A stretch of DNA of 64,000 bases, taken from the NCBI GenBank assembly GCA_038502445.1, contig JAHLJS010000005.1:81656969-81720968 (forward strand), written 5' to 3'. Below are positions 25,201 through 35,772 of this stretch, piece by piece. The notes under the pieces were generated by a model that saw only the letters and a list, made by a program, of their open reading frames with translations, ran no database searches and was not told where the DNA came from. Within the stretch, counting starts at the first letter, position 1; each line of letters begins with the position of its first letter. The stretch comes from Eremochloa ophiuroides. Lineage: Eukaryota > Streptophyta > Magnoliopsida > Poales > Poaceae. Position numbers and translations under genes: made by a program.

Positions 25201-28200
25201 TCTGAATTTCGCGCCTCAGAAATGGATGCAGTTGGCCTTGTCTTTCTCAGTTCTGCTGATGTTCAAATAAGGCTCACTGCCCTGGAGTTACTGCGATGTG
25301 TTCGAGCACTGCAAAATGATCTCAGGGATTACTCAGCAAACGAATGGGGTGACAATAAACTGAAACTTGAACCAGAGCCAATATTTATCATAGATATCAT
25401 AGAGGAGAATGGGGTGAGTGCTTCTTTTTGTGCATTTTTCATATTTATTTTCTTTGAACCTCCAGAAGTTTGTTTGGAACGTTGGAAGTTCTGAGGAAAG
25501 GAAATATATACGGAATACATTTTGTCTTTCCTCCTAAACCCCCTTGGAGTTCTTATGTTTCTGTGAGCTGATTTCATTGGCACAAGTGTTGTCATCAAAC
25601 TGTTCGTTTTTTATTTTTCGCAATCCCTGATCACAATTGATGCCTAAAGTAAGGTTTTCTTTATTTAATTTGCAGGAAGACATTGTTCAAAGCTGTTATT
25701 GGGATCCGGGACGACCTTATGATCTAAGACGTGAAATGGACCCTGTTCCTTTGGATGTGACTCTTCAGTCCATTTTGGAGAGTGTAGATAAAAATAGATG
25801 GGCCCGCTACCTAAGTGAAATTGTGAAATACGCAGCTGAACTTTGCCCGACCTCTGTGCAGGATGCAAGGCATGAACTCTTGTCTTTTCTGGAACTTCTG
25901 CATAGATACATCTTAGGAAAAAGCTCAGAGTGTGAGCATGATTAGGTTGTACTGATGGAGAGTTGACTAAGAGCCTAACAAGTAACATGTTCAATGGGAC
26001 TGAATACTGATAGACATAGCCTTCCTTCGTTTATTTGGTGATTTGTTGGGGGAAATATTCAGTGCAAACTACATTATCTGATTTTGGTGCAATCATGAAG
26101 CCCCCTAGTAAAGAGTTCAAAAAAAAACTTGAAACCATTCACAACCATCGACAGATTTACATGGCCACAAAATTTGAGATTCGAACTCATTTTGTAAAAA
26201 AGCAGACGAAAATAACAAATTTTCAGGTGCATATACAGGAGAAGATGAATTTTACAAAACGAGTTTGAATCTCCAATTTTGTGGCAATATACATCCATAG
26301 ATGCGCTATGGATGTGCATGGTTTCTTTTTTTTTTTTTTTTGAGAACTCCAGTATGTTTTTGTACAGGGTTTTCACAATTTCACTGAAGATGTGGTTTGC
26401 ACTGAATATTTTCCTGATTTGTTGTGGCACAGAATAGAGTTTTCTAGAAAACAGTTTCACCCTTTCTTTCAAACCCAAGCATTTTTCCTTTTCAATTATT
26501 GCCAGTATCTTTTGAGAACTTATCGGTGCTTTTACTGATTTCAGTTTTCTCTAAATCTAAGTATATTGCTACGTTCTCATTCCATAGAAACACCATTTTG
26601 ATATTTTGATTGTATGATCAGCTATAATTGGGTATCTTATTAATTTTACTGCAAAACTCCACAGATTAGAGGTTATTAGAAGACTTGAACAGATTACTCC
26701 TGCCGACCTCGGTGGAAAGGCTCAGCAATCACAAGATTCTGAAAAAACTTGACCAATGGTTGATATATGCCATGTTTGCATGCTCTTGTCTATCTGATAG
26801 TAGAGAAGAATTTTCCATCAAATTAGCAAGAGAAGTCTTCCATATGATTTTTCCATCATTGCGTCATGGTTCAGAAGCATATGCAGTAAGTTAATGCAAT
26901 GATTAATTTTGCATGGTTTATCTTGCTTTGCATATTACATTGAAATTGCATATACTGCAGTTTGTTCTTGTCCTTCCCTTCCAGATTCTTCGCTTGTCTG
27001 CCAACAATATTGGTTTCCTGTGTAGTGGAATCATATTTATATGCACTTTCGGCATATTGTAGAATTAGCTGATTAGTGTTGACTCCAAATACACTCTGAA
27101 ATTGTTTTTTTAATGTTCTCTGCAGCTTGCTGCTACATCTGCCCTTGGTCACTCACATTTAGAAGTATGTGAAATCATGTTTGGTGATCTGGGATCATTT
27201 GTTGATGAGGTGTCATCAGAAACAGAAGGAAAACCAAAATGGAAGGTACCAAGGCTTAAGTTTCTTCCTAAAGTTAATGCATTAGTGAAATTTATATTGA
27301 ATTAATAGGTATAGATGTTTATTTTGCCACCTTCTTTCAAGGGAGCTCATATGTTTCATGACCAGGTTGCTGCAAAAATTAACCGTTGCTCTTCACCTTG
27401 CATATGTTTTTTTTGAAACATAGTATAGACATAATCCTTACCCCCCAATGATTGACCAGAGATCGGGACTGCAGATCTTGAGATTGTTGGGCACATTGCC
27501 TACCATGAAGTACATATCCCCATGTTTAGATGTCATCCAAATCTCAATACATAGTTACATACCTTCTGCAGTACCTGTCCATATTCTTGGGAAAATCGAA
27601 GTGCTTGGTCATCTAGAAAATTGAATATTTTTTTTTTGTTCTCTGCTTTAATTTTGTGAGAGGTTATTTGGTGGTAGTATTTCACTTAGGAGCAAGTAGT
27701 AATTTCTTTTTGATGTTTTTCCTTGATTTAGTGCTTCCTTGGTTTATGTCCATGGTGGGTTAGTGGGCTTACTAGTTATGTACATTGTGAAACAAAGGGG
27801 GGTTGAGCAACGTCTACTAATCTCTCCTTTCCTTTTTATTTCATGTCTAAACTTGTACATATTAACAATAATGCATAATATAACCTTGTGCCCCTATTAA
27901 GGCTGTGTTTATTTCTAGCTCATTAAATTCTCCAGAGTCCTATAAATGTACTGCAAACTAAACAATGCTAGTTCCTTTAGGAGGAATTAACTTTGTTTTC
28001 TTCTGAGTTCTGTGAGGCTATAACATCAAATAAAAGGGAACATCTTTTCGGTTCCTAAATGAGAAAAGGAGCACTGATCTCTGACTAAATAGTGTCAGCT
28101 TGACCTTTTATTGCAAATTGAAGAATATGGTACTGATATTCTGGTAGGGGTGCAAGTTCAAACTATTTTGGGTTATCGGGTTGACCCAAAAATTTAATCA

Positions 28201-31200
28201 GAACTAGAATGGTATTTATCCGTAATTAGTTAGCTGACCCAAAAACTCCATTGGGTACCCACTTGCATCTGGTCATCTCTATGTTCATTGTTTGACAAGG
28301 CGCATCGCCACCTGTGAAATAAATTGAAACAAAAGAGGATTATAGGCACAGTTCTTCAAATACTCTTTCTGATGGCCACTTGTGTTTGTTTCAGCAGAAT
28401 CCTAGGTCCCGCCGTGAGGATCTGCGTACTCATGTTGCGAATATACACCGAATGATAGCTGAGAAGGTTTGGCCAGGGATGCTTATTCGGAAACCTGTGC
28501 TCCGCCAGCAGTTTTTGAAGTTCATTGAAGAAACATACCGCCAAATTACTATCTCTTTGCCCGATAGCTTTCAAGACTTGCAGCCTCTGCGATACGCATT
28601 AGCATCTGTTCTGAGATACCTAGCTCCAGAATTTGTTGATGCGAAAGCTGAGCGGTTTGACAATAGAATGCGTAAGAGGCTTTTTGATCTTCTCCTTACC
28701 TGGAGTGAGGATTCTGGTAGTTCATGGGGACAGGAAAGCAGCAGCGACTATCGTCGTGAAATTGAGCGATATAAAAGTAATCAACATACTAGGTCAAGGG
28801 AATCGCTTGACAAACTTGCATTTGACAGGGAAATGGCTGAACAGTTAGAAGCTATTAACTGGGCTTCCATGAACGCCATTGCTTCATTGCTTTATGGCAC
28901 TTGTTTTGATGATAATGCAAGAAAGATGTCTGGCCGTGTGATATCATGGATTAATAGTTTATTCATTGAACCATCTGCAAGAGCACCTTTTGGGCATTCA
29001 CCAGTTGATCCGCGAACACCGTCATATTCAAAGCATAATGACGGAGGACGTTTTGGTGGGAGAGACAAACAGAAAACTAGCCACTTGCGACTCCTCTTAG
29101 CAAAAACCGCACTCAAGAATATTTTGCAGACAAATTTGGACTTGTTTCCTGCTTGCATAGATCAGGTAAGTTTAGCTTATATTCGCTTGTCTACTTTCTC
29201 AATATCTTGTTACATAGACTAAATACACATCTGCAATGTCGTTCACATCATATGAACTATGAAATAGTCCCATAAACTCTTAAGAATTATAATGCTAAAA
29301 TTTTCTTCTCAAAACAATGCATAAATTAACTGTTGATCTTATTGACTGCTTTATCCTCCACAAGTTTACACTTTAAAGATTTTTTCTTTCCTTTGTTGGC
29401 TTCTTAGTTTTTGCTTTGTTATCTCTTTCAAGAAGCGCTTTTCTTTTGGGCAAAACATTTCTGGAGATTCGTGTTACTGTGCAGTATCTCAGTTTGATCT
29501 GAAAGTAAATGATACGTTTTTATATGCTGGCTACCAGTTGTTAAATCTCAATGGTGCTGATCTTTTGTCAATAATTTGCAGTGCTACTCTCCAGACCCTC
29601 AAATAGCAGATGGTTACTTCAGTGTTCTGGCTGAAGTCTACATGCGCCAAGAGATTCCAAAATGTGAAATCCAGAGACTTGTGAGCTTGATCCTCTACAA
29701 GGTGGTTGATCAGACAAAACTAATCCGTGACAGTGCCCTCCAGATGTTGGAGACACTCTCTCTTCGTGAATGGGCTGAAGACGATACTGATGGTGTTGGG
29801 CATTACCGGGCTTCTGTTGTTGGCAACCTCCCGGATTCCTACCAACAATTCCAGTATAAGTTGTCCTCAAAGCTTGCCAAGGACCATCCTGAGCTCAGTG
29901 AGCATCTGTGCGAGGAAATAATGCAGCGTCAGCTTGACGCAGTGGACATTATTGCACAACATCAGGTTCTTACATGCATGGCTCCTTGGATAGAAAATCT
30001 CAACTTTGTGAGACTGAAGGAATCTGGCTGGAGCGAGAGGTTACTGAAAAGTCTTTATTATGTGACATGGAAACATGGTGATCAGTTTCCTGATGAGATT
30101 GAGAAACTTTGGAGCACTGTGGCAAGCAATACTCGCAATATCATCCCAGTTTTGAACTTCTTGATCACCAGAGGGATTGAGGACTGCGATGCCAATCCAT
30201 CGGCAGAGATCACTGGTGCATTTGCTACTTATTTTTCTGTTGCGAAGCGTGTTAGCCTATATCTTGCTCGGATCTGCCCACAACAGACCATTGATCACTT
30301 GGTCTGCGAGCTATCTCAAAGAATGCTCGAGGACAATGAAGAACCAGTCAGGCCTGGGAAGGTTGATGTCTCTGCAAATGTCGTATTGGAGTTTTCTCAA
30401 GGGCCTACTGCCTCTCAGGTTGCAACAGTCGTCGATAGCCAGCCTCACATGTCCCCCCTTCTTGTTCGTGGTTCCCTTGATGGTGCTGTTAGAAATGTCA
30501 GTGGAAACCTGAGCTGGCGGACATCTGCAGTTGCTGGCCGAAGTGTTTCTGGCCCACTGAGCCCGTTGGCACCTGAGGTAAGCATTCCAAACCCAACAGC
30601 AGGCCGATCAGGCCAGCTACTTCCAGCGTTAATGAATATGTCGGGGCCGTTGATGGGTGTTCGAAGCTCTGCTGGTAATCTGAGGAGCCGTCATGTTTCC
30701 AGAGATAGCGGCGACTACTACTTTGATACTCCAAACTCAACAGATGATTTTTTGCATCAAGGGGGCAGTGGAATTCACGGTATCAATGCCAATGAGCTCC
30801 AGTCAGCATTACAAGGGCACCAGCACTTGCTTTCACGTGCTGACATAGCTCTTATTCTTCTGGCTGAAATTGCTTATGAAAATGATGAAGACTTCCGTGA
30901 AAATTTACCTCTGTTGTTCCACGTCACATGTGTTTCGATGGATAGCTCAGAAGACATTGTGCTGGAGCATTGCCAAGATTTGCTCGTGAATCTCCTCTAC
31001 TCATTGGCTGGCCGTCATCTTGAACTTTATGAGGTTGAAAGTAGTGAAAGAGAGAATAAGCATAATGTGGTGAGCTTGATCAAATATATTCAGTCTAAAA
31101 GGGGCAGCCTGATGTGGGAGAATGAGGATCCTACCCTTGTCCGGACCGAACTTCCTAGCGCTTCACTCTTATCGGCACTTGTGCAAAGCATGGTTAGCGC

Positions 31201-32671
31201 TATTTTCTTCCAGGGGGACCTTCGTGAGACTTGGGGTTCTGAAGCCCTTAAGTGGGCCATGGAGTGCACATCTCGTCACCTGGCTTGTCGGTCGCACCAG
31301 ATATACCGTGCATTACGTCCCAGTGTTAAAAGTGATAGCTGCGTATTGCTTCTGAGATGCATCCACAGATGCTTGGGGAATCCTGTTCCAGCTGTTCTAG
31401 GTTTTGCGATGGAGATATTGTTGACTTTACAGGTCATGGTAGAAAACATGGAACCTGAGAAGGTTATACTTTACCCACAGCTCTTTTGGGGCTGTGTTGC
31501 ACTGATGCATACCGACTTTGTACACATCTACTGCCAGGTGCTTGAGTTGTTTTGTAGGGTAATTGACCGCTTGACATTCCGTGACCGGACAACAGAAAAT
31601 GTGTTACTCTCTAGCATGCCACGTGATGAGTTTGACATCAATGGGTATGCAAGTGACCTCCACAGGCTGGAGTCTAGGACTACTTCAGAGAGACTGCTAT
31701 CTGTGACTGAGACCGGGAAGGTCCCTGCTTTTGAAGGGGTGCAGCCGCTGGTGCTGAAGGGGCTCATGTCCACAGTTAGCCATGGATCTGCAATTGAGCT
31801 GCTATCTAGGATCACAATACCTACGTGCGACTCTATATTTGGGAGCCCCGAGACAAGGTTACTGATGCACATCACAGGCCTTCTTCCATGGCTCGGGTTG
31901 CAGCTCACGAAGGAAGTACCTTCCCTTGGGTCAGCTTCGCCGCTCCAAGAACAGAACCAGAAAGCTTACTACGTGGCATCCAATATTTCAGTATGGTGCC
32001 GTTCCAAGTCTCTGGACGATCTAGCCGAAGTGTTCAGAGCATATTCATTTGGGGAAATCATGTCGTTGGAAGATCTGTTTGCACGAGCTTCGCCACCAAT
32101 CTGCACGGAGTGGTTCCCTAAGCACTCATCTTTGGCCTTTGGGCACCTGCTGAGGCTCCTGGAGAGAGGCCCTCTGGATTACCAGCGGGTGATTCTTCTG
32201 ATGCTTAAATCGCTGCTGCAGCAGACCCCTGTGGATCCATCCCAGATACCCCAGGTGTACAATGTCGTGTCGCAGCTGGTGGAGAGCACATTATGCTTGG
32301 AGGCACTGAACGTGCTGGAGGCGCTGTTACGGAGCTGCAGCGGCGTGGCTGGTGGGCAAGGCGAGGAGGCTGGGTTTGGCGAGAACGGGCATGGGATAGG
32401 GGAGAAGGTCCTCCAGAGCATGTTGCTTCCTCAGTCGTCTTTCAAGGCCAGGAGCGGACCGCTGCAATACGCCGCAGGGTCGGGGTTCGGGTCCTTGATG
32501 GGGCAAGGCGGTGGCGGTGGCAGCAGTAGCGCCGCAGACAGCGGGTTGGTGGCACGGGATGTGGCGCTGCAGAACACCCGGCTGCTGCTTGGGCGAGTTC
32601 TTGATACCTGCGCGCTTGGGCGAAAGAGGGATCACAAGCGGCTGGTGCCCTTTGTGGCAAACGTCGGGTAA
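19230..32671 (+). CDS. FURRY / cell-morphogenesis protein homologue (large HEAT-repeat scaffold)
   Basis: Inferred exons are 19230-19325, 20730-20848, 20970-21015, 21218-21290, 21387-21444, 21948-22043, 22171-22294, 22686-22952, 23748-23849, 24016-24373, 24469-24582, 24782-25413, 25676-25931, 26665-26885, 27126-27245, 28395-29165 and 29582-32671. These total about 2,180 codons, the usual size of plant FRY homologues. Recognisable segments include LARFLPLARRRIETAQAQ at the start, FAECCPQEG, LRLLLAKTALKNILQTNLD, CYSPDPQIADGYFSVLAEVY, DSYQQFQYKLSSKLAKDHP and ADIALILLAEIAYENDEDF. The last exon alone encodes about 1,030 residues. FURRY proteins are alpha-helical repeat scaffolds for NDR/LATS kinase (MOR) signalling in polarised growth. 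Around exons 13-14 the frame cannot be closed cleanly (see the separate entry). The short C-terminus (ending PFVANVG) looks complete. Confidence 0.85.
19326..20729 (+). other. First intron of the FURRY-like gene
   Basis: This 1.4-kb GT-AG intron contains an ATTACC microsatellite near 19,500-19,535. Short open frames occur but none resembles a gene. Confidence 0.8.
21504..21742. mobile_element. Intronic Stowaway-like MITE
   Basis: Inverted arms AATCCAGTTTTGTCTTAAGTC and GACTTAGGACAAAACTGGATT surround an AT-rich core with CTTTGACAAAATTTATAG and its complement. It is wholly inside a FURRY-like intron. The terminal bases are degenerate, so the borders are approximate. Confidence 0.7.
22086..22101. 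repeat. Poly-G run (16 bases)
   Basis: An uninterrupted run of 16 G lies in an intron of the FURRY-like gene. It could form a G-quadruplex in the nascent RNA, or be a length-uncertain homopolymer in the assembly. Confidence 0.85.
23281..23478. mobile_element. Intronic MITE-like inverted repeat
   Basis: The left end reads GGTCCTTTTGCTTGGGCTTCTTG and the right end reads CCAAAAGCTCAAACAAACAGG. The interior is rich in AAAAGC/GCTTTT inverted motifs. It lies between exons 8 and 9 of the FURRY-like gene and is non-coding. Confidence 0.55.
25932..26750 (+). other. Frame-disrupted intron/exon segment of the FURRY-like gene
   Basis: Exon 13 runs in frame to KSSE and its only good nearby donor (GTGAGC, 25932) leaves a one-base remainder. 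Exon 14, after acceptor CCACAG at 26664, needs a two-base remainder to read LEVIRRLEQITP, the family sequence. Further on, GAAAAAACTT (26741-26750) shifts the frame: with five rather than six A the family reading SEKLDQWL continues. The two changes compensate in length, but the actual frame meets a TAG at 26667. This may be a real lesion, a base-call error in the A run, or an unusual donor. Confidence 0.55.
27246..28394 (+). other. 1.15-kb FURRY-like intron with tandem NAGNAG acceptor
   Basis: The donor GTACCA follows TGGAAG. The acceptor reads TTTCAGCAG before AATCCTAGG, so splicing at either AG is in frame and would include or omit one Gln. A MITE-like segment beginning GGCTGTGTTTATTTC lies at about 27,900-28,050. 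Confidence 0.7.
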
Positions 32672-34104
32672 GACCAAATAGCAGCACAATTTTGACTGGG
32701 CAGCAGAGTAGCGCCGTTGCGTCGCGTGCGTGCAATTTGTGAGTGGGTGTCGTGCAATGGCTCTAATAGCTGTAAGTAATGCTGCAGTTCAGTGTACAGT
32801 ATTGGGAACAACAGGAGTATTTATTTATTGTTTTGTTTTGTTTTGTTTTGTTTTGTTGAGGGAGGCAGTGTGTATATGTAATTCAAAACCAATTGTGGAC
32901 ATGGGTGGCTTGCCATCCTTTATTAGTAGGACCTCCGGTTGTGATTGTAAGTTGCTGCTTTCTGATTGGAGTTTCTTGCTTCTGTCCTGTGGCTGTGGGT
33001 CCGGGCACCTTATCTTGTCATAGCCGCCCGACTCCCTCCGGTGGTGGGCGTCTGGATCTCGCATCGCATCGCATCGCATCCTGACGAGTTTGTGACAAAG
33101 TCACTGTACTTTTAATTCGGTGCTAATAAGTTGTCCCACCGTTTAGTATAGCATATATATTTTCATTTCTCATCATCTGATCGGAGGACATATAAGTAGG
33201 TAGCGAAAGTTATTTATTAGCCACTGGATCTATTCATTCACGATGTCTCCTGCACACTGTATGGTATGGGTGCGAGTAATCAATCTAATCATTCATGCGC
33301 GGAGCTTTGTTTCTGCATATAACATAAATAAACGGAAGAATCATTCATCTTTTCTTGCGCTGCGTCGCATGTGCTGAAAAAGTATGAGTGAAACTGGGCA
33401 AGCAAATGAAGCAATGGCTTGGGTACCCTACATTTCCCCTCTCTTTGGTGCCCTGCCGTGTGTGTGTGTGTGTGTGTGGAGGCAGATGCAGGCCAGGAAT
33501 GGAATGTTTCATCTCTTGTCACCTGTTTCGCGGCGCGCTCACTCCCACCTGACTGAAAGTAGGGCAGAGCAGGGGCGAACACAGGCGCATTTGGAATCCG
33601 TGCACAGTTTCTACTATTGGTAGTGGTACTCTACTGTATGAACGGTCATTTAGTTCCAAGAAAGTCTTGTAAAATTTTCCAGATTCTCCGCCAAATTAAA
33701 TCTTTAGATGCATGCAAGGAGCATTAAATGTAGATAGAAAACAACTAATTGCATAGTTTATCTGTACTTGTCGAGAAGAATCTTTTGAACCTAGTTAGTT
33801 CATAGATGGTCAAATACAAACGAAAAGTGCTACAATAGGTTTTCACTCACTTTTCACCAACTAAACGATCCCAAAATTACTGAAACTCCAAAATGAATAG
33901 TAGTAGGCAAAAGAGTGGAGTCAGAGAGCATCAAGGTTAGCTTAGATCTTGAAGGACCGAGGAGACGACCAAGAGGGAGGGGAGAGGGTAAATGGGAGCC
34001 TAAAAAATTTCTTCCGAAATTAATCGAGACCACTGTCTCAAGTCACGATCCCAAGACGCGAGAAAAACACCACCGAGATATCCACGAATCTACAAAAGAT
34101 TACG
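32672..34104. other. 3' flank of the FURRY-like gene up to the retrotransposon block
   Basis: It holds the presumed 3'UTR just after 32671, a TTTTG pentanucleotide repeat (about 32,826-32,858), a GCATC repeat near 33,061-33,080, a TG repeat at 33,458-33,479 and a MITE-like copy at 33,645-33,878. No gene is seen. Confidence 0.6.
33645..33878. mobile_element. Grass MITE-like repeat, copy B
   Basis: It contains CCAGATTCTCCGCCAAATT and GAGCATTAAATGTAGATAG and ends near CAACTAAACGATCCC, matching the layout of the copy at 18,392-18,622. It is non-coding. The borders are approximate. Confidence 0.55.
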
Positions 34105-35514
34105 TGTCAGGTACCCGAGTATGGGGTACCCAACTTCAACGAAAAAACACACTTCCCAAATAAAGCCTGGCCTAAGAGGGCGCCAACCAAGGCCCATACG
34201 GGAACGGCCCACGCGGCCTAAGATAGAGCCGCGCAGAAACACGCTGCCTCCTCCAGGCGCGCGGACCCCTTGGGAGAAATCCTCCGATTCGCTCGAGCCT
34301 TCACGGCAGGGCTCGGGAAAGCAGGACCCTCGGGCGACACCATTCGATTCGCCCGAGCCTGCCATCAAATCCGCAGCCTCGGGCAGCCGACTTCCGATTC
34401 GCCCGAGCCCCCCGCTATATGCAATCTCCCTTGGGCGCACTTCTCTGGTTCGCCCGAGCCCTGCCGACGTCAGCAGAGCAATTTTGCCAGCCAAGGGACC
34501 TACCTGACCACTTTACAAGCACGGTCCTATCGGGTGGGCCCCTGATGCAACTGCGCCCCGCACGCGCACGTTCACCGTACCAACTGTCATATCTCCTCTG
34601 GCAACCGATCTGACGGCCCCACTCCTCCCACGCCGCTACAGGGACAGTCAATCGTACGACCCCTTGGGCTGACGAAGAGATTCTCCAACTACGACAGCGA
34701 TTGCCCATACCCCAGCCGCATGTATGGCGCCAAGAAAGGGGAACGACAACCGTCCGGCCAACCTGGGGGAATAGACGAAGCTTACGACCAGGCTCACCTA
34801 CCCCCTGGAAAGTACCACACGTGGGAGGGGAACGCTCCCGAGGGAGTACGCTCCCGAGAGAGTACACTCCCGCCGCTCCGTCCCGTCACACCCCCGACGG
34901 CATCACGGACTCCTGAACCTCGGGAGCCAGTACTCAAAGGTCAACCCATCTTCTCGTTGCACTGTGCAGGGTTGGATGCGACGTCATGACGTAGCGCCAC
35001 GCAACAAACCACGCCCCGCACTGTGTACCGTCTCGGGACTCACCAATCGAACAGTGGGAGATCAACCGAATGACCAAGGCCATACCTTTGAGGCACCAAG
35101 ACGAGGGCGTGGTTGACGATAGTCACCGGTCACCACGGTCTCCACCATGCCGAGTACTGTAACCACAGCAAAACATGTAACTCTAGCCTCTCCCTTGTAA
35201 CTAGAAAAGGGAAGGCAGAGGCCGATCTCAGGCAGACCTCGCGTCGCTCACAACACCCTACAACCATAAGAGCACACACACATACACATATTCACAAGAG
35301 ACTTGGGAGCTCCTCCCTCTCTCGCCTAGGTTTGTAACCTCTACCACAAGCACCCCGGTGCAAGGCAACACGACTCGACCCGCACTGGACGTTGGGCATT
35401 CTTAGCCCGAACCAGTATAACTCCTGTGTTCCCCCTTGCACACCATCCGTGATCTCAACTGCAAAGCATAAGTTTACTAGCTGGTGTTAGCACCCGCTAA
35501 TCCTAGCACCGACA
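34105..35514 (+). repeat. 5' LTR of the outer Tat-lineage element
   Basis: This 1,410-bp LTR starts TGTC and ends GACA, perfect inverted termini, and is followed two bases later by the primer-binding site. Its U3 part has four spaced copies of a GATTCGCCCGAGCC motif (34286, 34346, 34396, 34447), which may be promoter elements. Confidence 0.8.
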
Positions 35515-35516
35515 GT

Positions 35517-35534
35517 TGGCGCGCCAGGTAGGGG
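35517..35534 (+). other. Primer-binding site of the outer element
   Basis: TGGCGCGCCAGGTAGGGG begins with the TGG that pairs with a tRNA CCA end and lies two bases after the LTR. The same string is common in grass Tat elements. The tRNA identity is not assigned here. Confidence 0.8.
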
Positions 35535-35561
35535 CCTTTTGTGTGTTGATCCAGGTCACGG

Positions 35562-35772
35562 ATGGCAGCTATCTTCCCTGTGCTTCCTGCTGGCGCGGTG
35601 CTTCGGTTCGGGAGCCTCGAGTTCGTGGCCATTGGCCGCGGTCTCGAGATGAACCTCCGCCCGACTGAGCCCCGGGTCATCGTCATCCTGACCCCGGCCC
35701 AGCAGGTGGCTAGGAAAAGGACCCTGGCGACACCTCCACCTGTTTCGGGGGACGGAGGGAACGCCACGCGCC
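35562..35772 (+). pseudogene. Outer element gag, N-terminal part
   Basis: An ATG 28 bp after the primer-binding site opens a frame of 70 codons that is cut by the solo LTR after 35,772. The frame resumes precisely at 40,033 when the insertion and one copy of its GCGCC duplication are removed. The segment is Pro- and Arg-rich, as is usual for the start of Tat Gag. The remainder of gag is broken. Confidence 0.7.

Noticed and set aside
26035..26500. A separate gene in the FURRY-like intron
   Set aside because: The short frames are AT-rich and lack family similarity. The interval fits an intron.
32826..33479. CRISPR-like or regulatory meaning of short repeats (TTTTG, GCATC, TG)
   Set aside because: These are ordinary microsatellites in a plant 3' flank, with no spacer-repeat structure.
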